Source of the DNA: Planctomycetota bacterium
Lineage (GTDB): Bacteria; Planctomycetota; UBA1135; UBA2386
Reading direction: 5' to 3'
Assembly (NCBI GenBank): GCA_947455805.1
Contig: CANGSN010000155.1
Coordinates: forward strand, 1 to 7,069
Length of the DNA: 7,069 nt
Part shown: positions 1-6,037 of the stretch, piece after piece
Layout of the letters: each line of letters starts with the position of its first letter
Numbering within the stretch: the stretch's first letter is position 1
The notes under the pieces: model-generated
The model's input: only the letters and a program-made list of their open reading frames with translations
Database searches by the model: none
What the model was told of the DNA's origin: nothing
Made by a program: the position numbers and the translations under genes

Positions 1-113
1 CGCAGGCGGCCGGCGGCGTCCCAGACCAGTTCGCCGGGGGCGAGCACGCGCTCGGCGTCCAACACGACGAAGCGGGCGGCCAACCGGCGGCCGCCCGCGC
101 GCCACCCGCTCAC
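1..113 (-). CDS. N-terminal fragment of a possible amidohydrolase-superfamily protein, cut by the left edge
   Basis: The first 37 codons of a gene that continues beyond position 1. It starts at GTG (113-111), and the GTGA at 113-110 overlaps the TGA stop of the upstream lipoprotein gene, a classic translational-coupling arrangement. A later TTG at 83-81 is an alternative start. Codon structure supports coding: only one of 37 third positions is A or T (a GAA), while A/T bases fall at about 15 second and 6 first positions. The visible peptide ends with VLDAERVLAPGELVWDAAGR, where the order 'strand, VL.PGE, strand, D..GR' resembles the N-terminal beta segment of amidohydrolases (deaminase and hydantoinase relatives, typically 'ARVLTP.G.LEDG.VLVDGGRI'). 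The metal-binding HxH motif would lie further downstream, outside the window, so the family call is a weak inference. That a gene begins here is much better supported than what it encodes. No Shine-Dalgarno is seen before the GTG, consistent with re-initiation after the lipoprotein stop. Confidence 0.6.
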   Translation of the reverse strand, partial: MSGWRAGGRRLAARFVVLDAERVLAPGELVWDAAGRL

Positions 114-2854
114 GAACGCGCGAAGACGCGCAGCTCGCGCACGATGACGTTCGGGAACGCGGCGCGGTTGTAGAGCAGCTCGAAGCGGAAGCCGTTGACC
201 TGGACGGTCGGGCTGTTGAGGCCGTTGCCGGTGCCGACGAAGTCGGTCCACGGGGTCACCTGGTTGTCGACCGGCGTCGTGCCGGCCTGGTTCAGCTTGG
301 CACCCTGGAAGCGGACACGCACCGCGCCCGTCGGATCGTTGGCCGGCGTCAGGCCCGCGCCATCGCCGAACCTGGTGACCACGCCGTCGCCGTTGATCTC
401 GACGTCGAGCTCGTAGCTCAGCCAGGTCGGCGGGAAGAACAGGCCGGTGCCGCGCCACTTCGAGAGGTCGCCCGTGGCGTCGTCGCGGTCGAGCAGCGGG
501 CCGACGTTGTTGGCCACCACGTACGCAGGCACGCTGGCCGCGGCGGGCGTGCCATTGACGCCCTCCGCCGCTTCGAGGCGATAGAAGCCGTTCGAGCCGT
601 TGCCAGCCTGGGCGACCACGGCGAGGGTCGCGGTCGTGATGCCGGCGACGCGGCTGCCGTTGCCGCCGCGCGTGTTCAGCGTGCCGGCCAACGAGATCGT
701 CTTGCCGGACTGCACGAGCAGCGAGCCACCCGACCCACCACCGCCGGGCGACGAGATGCCGAAGTTGGTGTCTTGCACCGTCGGGCTGGCGATCGGATCG
801 TCGCCCATGATCAGCACGCCGTCGCCGCCGCGCGCCAGCAGCGTCGCCGTCGCCCCGATCGTGACCGTGCCACCGGCGCGAATCGCGATCGCACCGCCGC
901 CACCCGAGCCACCATGGCCAGCAAGGAAGCGCTCGCCGACCGCGGTCGCGGCCGAACCCTGCAGCAAGCCGAAGGTGTGCGAGCCACCACCACCGCCGCC
1001 CGAGCCGCCGACCAGGAAGTGGTTCAACGACGAGTAGTTGGCCGGGGGCGTCGCCGGATACGGCAGCAGCGGGAAGTTCTCGGCCTGGGCTAGCACCGCC
1101 GAGTTGAACGGCTGGGCACCGGTGCCGGTGCCGATGATCGGCTGCGTCGGGCCGACCCCGGCGAGCATGTAGCCACCACCGCCACCACCGCGCGAGAACG
1201 AGCCACGCCACACGCTGACCAGCTGCGTCAGGGCGGTGGCGTTCAGGCCGGTGTCCGGCGCCAGGTTGGACCCGGCACCACCGGTGTTCGCCTCTTCGAC
1301 CGCGTAGGCGTGGTTGGCGCGCAGGCGCACGTTGGTGCCGCGTTGCCCGTTGTTGGTGAACACCAGCACGCTGCCCACGGTCGTCGACTCGACGCCGTTG
1401 CCCGCGCACTCGTTGCCACCCCGGCCGCCGGCGCCGCCGCCAGGACCGCCGGCACTGCCCGCCTGGCCAGCAGTCACGGCGTTGACCGCGCCCCTGGCGT
1501 TGAAGGTCGAGACGCGCTGGCCGTTGCCGAGCCCGACCTGACCGACCTGGCCCGGCATGTCGACGCCGCTGACGTCGATGGTGCCGCGGATGTCACACTG
1601 GCCACGCACGAAGATCTGCGGCATCTCGGTGCCGGTGAAGCGCAGCGTCGCGCCCTCCGGGAGCACGAAGTCGGTGAAGAAGAACCTGCCGTCGGTGACC
1701 TCGAAGCTCTGGCCGCTCGGCGTGTTGTTCGCCGGGATCGTGAAGCCGGGGTTGCCGGCGCCGCCGTTGCCGACGTTCCACACGAACACGTTGGCGCCGC
1801 CCGATCCCGCCGACGGGAAGTCCGGGCGGAACGAGCCGTGGCGGCCGTCGCCACCGATCAGGCCCGGCCGGGCACCGGCGCTCCAGGTGCCGCCGGAGAC
1901 CAGCACCTCCTGGTTGGCGGACGAGTTGAACTGTTCGCGAATCGTGAAGTCGATCGGCGTGCCCGCTTCCGTGATGAACTGGAACTGCGCCGGCGTCGCC
2001 GAACGGCCCGACAGGTCGCGCAGGTCGGCGGTGACGAACACCGTGACGCACGATTGGCCGGGCAACTGCACCGAAGGCGTGAACGCGACCACGGTGACGT
2101 CGCGGTCGTTGACACGCTCCGTCGACAACGAAGGCACCCCTTCCAGCGACGTGCCGTCGCCGTCGAGGTTGCAGGCGCCGTCCGGCAGCAAGCCGCGCAA
2201 CGTGACGCGGATCGGCGACGCCGCCGACAGCGACGACTGCAGCGGCGTCGTGTCGATCAGCTCCGAGAAGCGCAGCACGATCGTCGGATTGCGAGGCGCC
2301 CCGGTGGGGACCGTCGGCGACAGCAAGGAGACGGTCGGCGGCAGGCCGTCCTCGTCCAGCACGCCGCGCGACGCGACGACCGTGCAGCTGAACTCCTGCG
2401 ACAGGCGATCTCCCGTCAGGCTGCGCACACCCTGCGCGGCGGTGGCGCCGCCGGCCAGGGTGATGATGTAGCTCTCGTTGCGCTGGAACCCGAACGAGCT
2501 GACGCCACCGAGACTCGACACCTTCGGCACGAAGACCACTTCGCTGCCGTTCACCACGAAGTCGCCATTGGGCGCGACGCCGGTCGCAGTGCGGATCGAG
2601 ATGCTGCCGAAGTTCACCGACGCCGGGTCGACGCGATCGGAGAACTTGAAGCGCAGCCGCTGGTTCTCCGAGATCTCGGAGACCGCGCAACCGGTCTGCG
2701 TGCAGCCGAGGTCACAGCTGATGATGCAGAACGCCTGACCGTCGAAGCAGCGGATGCGCACCGACGAAGTCTGGTCCTGGCTCCCGTTCGAGCAGCCGGC
2801 GGCGACCAGCAGGGCGAGGCCAGTGAGGAGGGACGTGATGTGGGCAGTGCGCAT
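110..2854 (-). CDS. Cys-cluster, Big_5 Ig-like, glycine-rich surface lipoprotein (paralogue A)
   Basis: A 914-residue predicted lipoprotein of unknown function. Residues 1-21 form a lipoprotein signal peptide (R2, hydrophobic core, VAAGC, lipidated C21). S22 rather than D at +2 would favour the outer membrane if Lol rules apply. Residues 36-56 hold a cysteine cluster, C-x6-C-x3-C-x3-C-x4-C. Residues about 62-160 form a Big_5/SbsA-type Ig-like domain (FSDRVDPASV at 71-80, VRSLTGDRL at 143-151). A second lies at about 172-295 (LRFSELID, then DLSGR). Residues 334-342 (GGDGRHGSF) and 386-408 (VTDGRFF..DFVLP..A.L.FTG) are shared with the neighbouring paralogue. Residues about 460-760 are Gly-rich, with runs such as GGSGGGGGGS and beta-like repeats (SLAGTLNTRGGNG). 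The last 130 residues form an unassigned, probably beta-rich domain. It lies 85 bp after paralogue B in the same direction and overlaps the next gene by 4 bp. No Shine-Dalgarno precedes the ATG. The coding call is secure; a structural or adhesive role is inference. Confidence 0.93.
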   Translation of the reverse strand: MRTAHITSLLTGLALLVAAGCSNGSQDQTSSVRIRCFDGQAFCIISCDLGCTQTGCAVSEISENQRLRFKFSDRVDPASVNFGSISIRTATGVAPNGDFVVNGSEVVFVPKVSSLGGVSSFGFQRNESYIITLAGGATAAQGVRSLTGDRLSQEFSCTVVASRGVLDEDGLPPTVSLLSPTVPTGAPRNPTIVLRFSELIDTTPLQSSLSAASPIRVTLRGLLPDGACNLDGDGTSLEGVPSLSTERVNDRDVTVVAFTPSVQLPGQSCVTVFVTADLRDLSGRSATPAQFQFITEAGTPIDFTIREQFNSSANQEVLVSGGTWSAGARPGLIGGDGRHGSFRPDFPSAGSGGANVFVWNVGNGGAGNPGFTIPANNTPSGQSFEVTDGRFFFTDFVLPEGATLRFTGTEMPQIFVRGQCDIRGTIDVSGVDMPGQVGQVGLGNGQRVSTFNARGAVNAVTAGQAGSAGGPGGGAGGRGGNECAGNGVESTTVGSVLVFTNNGQRGTNVRLRANHAYAVEEANTGGAGSNLAPDTGLNATALTQLVSVWRGSFSRGGGGGGYMLAGVGPTQPIIGTGTGAQPFNSAVLAQAENFPLLPYPATPPANYSSLNHFLVGGSGGGGGGSHTFGLLQGSAATAVGERFLAGHGGSGGGGAIAIRAGGTVTIGATATLLARGGDGVLIMGDDPIASPTVQDTNFGISSPGGGGSGGSLLVQSGKTISLAGTLNTRGGNGSRVAGITTATLAVVAQAGNGSNGFYRLEAAEGVNGTPAAASVPAYVVANNVGPLLDRDDATGDLSKWRGTGLFFPPTWLSYELDVEINGDGVVTRFGDGAGLTPANDPTGAVRVRFQGAKLNQAGTTPVDNQVTPWTDFVGTGNGLNSPTVQVNGFRFELLYNRAAFPNVIVRELRVFARS

Positions 2855-2939
2855 GGGGAAGCTGGAGGGAGGGCTGTCGCGCAGGAAGCGTGGAAGCGGG
2901 AGAAGAGTCAGGGCAAGGCGCAGCAGAGCCAGGACGTCA
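2855..2939 (-). other. Short intergenic leader between the two lipoprotein genes
   Basis: These 85 bp separate the TGA of paralogue B (2942-2940) from the ATG of paralogue A (2854). Read in the gene direction the stretch is pyrimidine-rich; the last 26 nt before the ATG contain 19 pyrimidines, and no AGGAGG-like site is present. I see no hairpin followed by a T run, so nothing here looks like an intrinsic terminator. This fits co-transcription of the two genes, although an internal promoter cannot be excluded by eye. Confidence 0.5.
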
Positions 2940-5597
2940 TCAGATGCGGTAGACGACGACCACCCTCTGGATGGTCACGTCCGAGTTGATCGTCGCATCG
3001 CGGTAGAGCATGAAGCGGAAGCCGTTGAGGGCATCCGAGGCGATGCCGATCTGCTGGCCGACGCTGCGGACCGAGGTGCGCCACGGACCGGTCTCGAGCA
3101 CTTCGTTGGTGCCGAGGTCGAGACGCGCGGCCTGGAACAGCGCGCGGACGGCGGCGCCGGCACCAGCCGGCACCCCAAAGGCCGGATCGTCGGAGTAGAC
3201 GACCTGCACGCCCCCCACCGTCGCGTGGACCTGGTAGCGCGCATACTCGGGACCGAGCTGGGTGTTGGTCGAGTAGAAGCGCGAGCGCACGGCGACTAGG
3301 TCGTCGACCTCGGCCAGCTGACCGACGTTTTGCGCCACCGGCACCGGCTGCATCGTCGCCAGCGCCGTCAGCGTGGGCGTCACCGGGGCTTCGAGGCGGA
3401 CGAAGCCGTTGCCACCGTTGCCACCGCGGATCTCGACGACCGCCCCACCCGGCGGCAGGAACGGGGCCGTGCCCGCCGAGCGGGTGAAGATGCCACCGGC
3501 GCCGCCGCGCACGTCGACCAAGCCGGCGATCTCGAGCGCACGACCGGTCTGCAGCACGATCGAGCCGCCGGCACCACCACCACCCGGGCACGGCTGCGGG
3601 CCCGAACCGGTGGTCCCGGTCGTGCTGGCCGCCGAGCCACCGTTGGCGAGCACGCGACCTGCCGGGCCGATGCGCAAGGAATCACCAGAGCGCAGCGCGA
3701 TGGCGCCGCCGCCGCCGCCGCCGCCAGCGCCTGGCGCGAAGTTGCGCGACACGCTGAGGCACATCGTGCCCTGGCTCGCACCACCACCGCCGCCGCCACC
3801 GCCCACCAGGAAGTGCAGAGAGGTGGCGACACCCGCCGGCACCGGGAACAGCTGGAAGGCGCTGCCCCCCAGGGCGTCCGGCCCCATGGCCGACAGCAAG
3901 CCGGGCGGCGGCGTGACCGCGTTGTTGCTGATCACGCGACCGATGCTGCCCGCGAGCCAGTTGGCGCCACCACCACCACCGGCCGAGGCCGAGACGCAAT
4001 ACTGCAGCGGCACCTGCGGCGTGCCCTGCGGCGGGAACTGCAGGGCCGAGCCCAAGCCGCTCGCCGGGAACACCGTCGAACCCGCACCGCCGCTGCCGGC
4101 GGCCGTCAGCAAGTAGGCATGCTGGATCGGCAGCTGCGCCGCACCACCGTTGGCGCCCTGGAAGATCCCGGGATTGACCGTGCCGACACCCGTGGCCGCG
4201 TTGATGCGATCACCGCCCTTGCCGCCGACGCCGCCGAACACACCGGCCGCACCGCCGCTCTGGCCGATGGTCGCAGTCGACGACGGCATCGCAGCGATCG
4301 AACCGCCGGCGACGCTCAGCACGCCGAGGATGTCGATCTTGCCCGCGACCGTGAACTGCGGCGGACGCGAGCCGGTGAACTCGAGCTGCGCGTTGCTCGG
4401 CAGCACGAAGTCGGACAGGAAGAAGCGGCCATCGGTGATGGCGATCGGGCTGCCGGTCGTCGTGTTGGCGCCCGGGATGGTCACCAGGTCGGTGTTCAAC
4501 CGATACAGCCGGCGGCCTTCGACGAACGTGCCCGTGTCCGTGCACCAAGTCAGGCTGAACGGGCCGTGGCGCGCGTCACCGCCGATGCTGGCGAACGTGA
4601 GCTGGCCACCGGCCCAGGCACCAGCCGACGCGTCTTCGTCGAAGAACTGGTTGTTGTCGAACTCCTCGGTGATCGGCTGTTCGACCAACGGCACCACGAT
4701 GGTGCGGAAGGTGAACTGCTGCGGCTGCGCCGGACGCCCCGACAGGTCGGAGACACCGCTGGTGACACCGACCTGGACGCAGACGTTGCCGGGAAGGTCG
4801 ATGCTCGGGTTGAACGTCAGGATGGAGACGCCGCGACCGGCGTCGAAGTCGAGGCGCTGCGTGCCGCTGAGCACCTGCGGCGCCGAAGCCGGATCGCACT
4901 CGAAGCCGCCGCCGAGGGCCTCGCGCGTGCGCCGCACGCTGAACGTCACCGGGCTCTGGGTGCCGCTGACGAACGGCGTCGCATCGATCAACTCGTTGAA
5001 CTCGAGCACGCTGTCGGTATCGCGCGCCCCCGCCGCGATCTGGCTGGCCGAGGGCACGATCAAGGTGGCGCTCGGCGGCACCTGGTTCACGTCGACGATG
5101 CCGAGCGTCGAGCGGATCGTGCACGTCAACGTCCTCTCGAGCAACTTGCCGGTGGTGCTGCGCACGGCGGACGCCTGCCCCTGGCCGCCGATCAGCGTCA
5201 TCGTGTAGGTCTCACCCGACGTGAAGCCGAAGAACGTCTGGCCGCCGGAGATCGACAGCGTCGGCACGAACTCGACCTGGTTGCCGTTGACGAAGAACTC
5301 GCCGACCGGCTCGGCGCCGGAGGCGGTGCGGAATCGGATCGACGACGGGCCCACCGACGCCGGATCGATCGCGTCGCTGAACTGCAGGATGATCGTCTCG
5401 TTCTGCGCGATGTCCGTGCGGGCGCAACCGGTCGACGAGCAACCGAGATTGCAGCTCTGCAGGCACATGGCCCGCGCGCCGGCTCCGGTGCACGAGAACG
5501 TCGCTTCGCCCGCACTTCCGGCCGCACCGCCAGAGCACCCTGCAAAAGCAGCCAGGGCAACGACTAGCGCAACACTGTTCAGACTACGAACGGACAT
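2940..5597 (-). CDS. Cys-cluster, Big_5 Ig-like, glycine-rich surface lipoprotein (paralogue B, probable first gene of operon)
   Basis: An 885-residue predicted lipoprotein with the same plan as paralogue A; function unknown. The start at 5597 is chosen because it yields a signal peptide with C21 (AFAGC; F at -3 is slightly unusual), has GAGG five bases upstream, and gives a length close to the paralogue. The frame stays open to 5882, but third-position GC falls sharply there. Residues 36-58 hold the cysteine cluster C-x8-C-x3-C-x3-C-x4-C. Residues about 64-162 (FSDAIDPASV, VRSTTGKLL) and about 175-300 (LEFNELID, DLSGRPAQP) are Big_5-like Ig domains. GGDARHGPF (339-347) and ITDGRFF..DFVLP (387-400) match paralogue A. 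Residues about 445-735 are Gly-rich, including an eight-Gly run after HFLV and a seven-Gly run before AIALRSG. The C-terminus (NGFRFMLYRDA, then VTIQRVVVVY) aligns with that of A. C159, C234 and C273 match C157, C228 and C269 of A. Codons 2-24 are unusually rich in A/T-ending codons. Probably surface-exposed; adhesive, scaffold or sheath roles are possible. Confidence 0.92.
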   Translation of the reverse strand: MSVRSLNSVALVVALAAFAGCSGGAAGSAGEATFSCTGAGARAMCLQSCNLGCSSTGCARTDIAQNETIILQFSDAIDPASVGPSSIRFRTASGAEPVGEFFVNGNQVEFVPTLSISGGQTFFGFTSGETYTMTLIGGQGQASAVRSTTGKLLERTLTCTIRSTLGIVDVNQVPPSATLIVPSASQIAAGARDTDSVLEFNELIDATPFVSGTQSPVTFSVRRTREALGGGFECDPASAPQVLSGTQRLDFDAGRGVSILTFNPSIDLPGNVCVQVGVTSGVSDLSGRPAQPQQFTFRTIVVPLVEQPITEEFDNNQFFDEDASAGAWAGGQLTFASIGGDARHGPFSLTWCTDTGTFVEGRRLYRLNTDLVTIPGANTTTGSPIAITDGRFFLSDFVLPSNAQLEFTGSRPPQFTVAGKIDILGVLSVAGGSIAAMPSSTATIGQSGGAAGVFGGVGGKGGDRINAATGVGTVNPGIFQGANGGAAQLPIQHAYLLTAAGSGGAGSTVFPASGLGSALQFPPQGTPQVPLQYCVSASAGGGGGANWLAGSIGRVISNNAVTPPPGLLSAMGPDALGGSAFQLFPVPAGVATSLHFLVGGGGGGGGASQGTMCLSVSRNFAPGAGGGGGGGAIALRSGDSLRIGPAGRVLANGGSAASTTGTTGSGPQPCPGGGGAGGSIVLQTGRALEIAGLVDVRGGAGGIFTRSAGTAPFLPPGGAVVEIRGGNGGNGFVRLEAPVTPTLTALATMQPVPVAQNVGQLAEVDDLVAVRSRFYSTNTQLGPEYARYQVHATVGGVQVVYSDDPAFGVPAGAGAAVRALFQAARLDLGTNEVLETGPWRTSVRSVGQQIGIASDALNGFRFMLYRDATINSDVTIQRVVVVYRI
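3705..3725 (-). repeat. Perfect GGC trinucleotide run (7 units) inside paralogue B
   Basis: Seven uninterrupted GCC units on the plus strand, read as seven GGC glycine codons on the coding strand just before the AIALRSG segment of paralogue B. Other glycine runs nearby (for example about 3780-3805) mix GGC with GGT and are less uniform. Slippage here would change length in whole codons and leave the reading frame intact. Confidence 0.85.
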
Positions 5598-5602
5598 GTA
5601 GG

Positions 5603-5606
5603 CCTC
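5603..5606 (-). promoter_or_regulatory. Shine-Dalgarno-like GAGG of paralogue B
   Basis: GAGG on the minus strand lies five bases before the ATG at 5597. It is the only plausible ribosome site found for the three complete genes. It supports this ATG over the in-frame ATG at 5633 (12 residues upstream), which has no such site and would put a charged extension before the signal peptide. Confidence 0.5.
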
Positions 5607-5610
5607 GTAT

Positions 5611-5652
5611 CGAGAGGGGGTACGGCAAAACATGACGACGCCGCGAGAGGGG
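5611..5652. repeat. Pair of 9-bp direct repeats upstream of paralogue B
   Basis: CGAGAGGGG occurs at 5611-5619 and again at 5644-5652, with 33 bp between equivalent positions, close to three helical turns. Both lie just upstream of the lipoprotein B start (CCCCTCTCG in the direction of that gene). The spacing would suit two protein monomers on one DNA face or two messenger sites, but two 9-mers in GC-rich DNA may also coincide by chance. Confidence 0.25.
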
Positions 5653-5757
5653 ACAGGCGGTCGCCGGGGACGGATGCGAGGATCGGCTAGGAAACCATAC
5701 TGCACGACCGCCTGCAAGGACGGCGGCCAGCACGGAGACGAGCCGCCGCGCACTCGT

Positions 5758-5790
5758 GGCCGGGGTCGGGACAACTTTCGTACCCCGGCC
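5758..5790. promoter_or_regulatory. Perfect 9-bp inverted repeat in the divergent intergenic region
   Basis: GGCCGGGGT (5758-5766) is matched exactly by ACCCCGGCC (5782-5790) around a 15-nt loop that is relatively A/T-rich in its middle. Both flanking genes read away from it, so it does not terminate either of them, and no T run follows on either strand. It could be an operator, a leader stem-loop in a long 5' UTR, or a chance GC palindrome. Confidence 0.35.
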
Positions 5791-6037
5791 GACCCGGCGG
5801 ACTTCGGCGGTCGCAAATCGAGCCATCCCGGGCCGCTGCCCCCGTCCGATGCCATCGCGCGGTGCCGCTCGCCGCCGCGCACGGCCCCGCGCGGTCGGCG
5901 ACCAGGTGCACTTCGGCACGCTTCCCCGTTCGGTATCGAACAGCTGGTGACGGCTCCGCGGCCGCAAAGCTAGGCGCCTCCACCCGCACCATCACCTTGC
6001 ACGGGATGGTCGCCCCCACCTAGCCTCGCCGCCCCCG

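Larger units (their letters stand above)
5598..6037. other. Divergent intergenic region between lipoprotein B and the HEAT-like gene
   Basis: 440 bp with no gene I can support, containing the 5' regions of both flanking genes. It holds the GAGG site of paralogue B, a 9-bp direct repeat (5611 and 5644) and a perfect 9-bp inverted repeat (5758-5790). Several short frames are open on both strands, but this is expected at such GC content and none shows a convincing start or protein. Only weak promoter-like strings are seen: on the minus strand a TATGGT (5699-5694) with no properly spaced -35, and on the plus strand TTGCAC (5997-6002) 18 bp before TAGCCT (6021-6026), which would give an almost leaderless transcript. 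Neither is good enough to call. Confidence 0.7.

Noticed and set aside
1310..2989. Long plus-strand open frame (559 aa) opposite lipoprotein A
   Set aside because: Same antisense GC shadow effect; it also runs across the intergenic gap into the end of gene B, and its product is Arg/Ala-rich without domains.
3559..3830. Clusters of CCACCA/CCGCCG triplets on the plus strand as a tandem DNA repeat or CRISPR-like array
   Set aside because: They are irregular Gly codons of lipoprotein B on the other strand, with no fixed repeat unit or spacers.
3330..5567. Long plus-strand open frame (745 aa) opposite lipoprotein B
   Set aside because: Its Arg/Ala/Asp-rich, low-complexity translation is the antisense shadow of a strongly GC-ending gene. 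It has no recognisable domain, signal peptide or ribosome site.
5694..5717. TTGCAG and TATGGT on the minus strand as a promoter for lipoprotein B
   Set aside because: The spacer is only 12 bp, too short for a sigma-70 promoter, and no alternative -35 is found at the right distance.
5598..5882. N-terminal extension of lipoprotein B by 95 residues (GTG at 5882), or by 12 residues (ATG at 5633)
   Set aside because: About 23 of the 95 codons end in A or T, far more than in the gene body. The extension is Arg/Pro-rich and would bury the lipoprotein signal peptide. The ATG at 5597 has GAGG at a proper distance.
5632..5973. Small open frames on both strands in the divergent intergenic region (64-127 aa)
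   Set aside because: Open frames of this size are expected in such GC-rich DNA. Their products are Arg/Pro-rich with no family resemblance, and no convincing ribosome site was found.
5997..6026. TTGCAC ... TAGCCT as a plus-strand promoter for the HEAT-like gene
   Set aside because: Each hexamer matches only about half of the sigma-70 consensus. An 18-bp spacer and near-leaderless placement are intriguing but not enough evidence.
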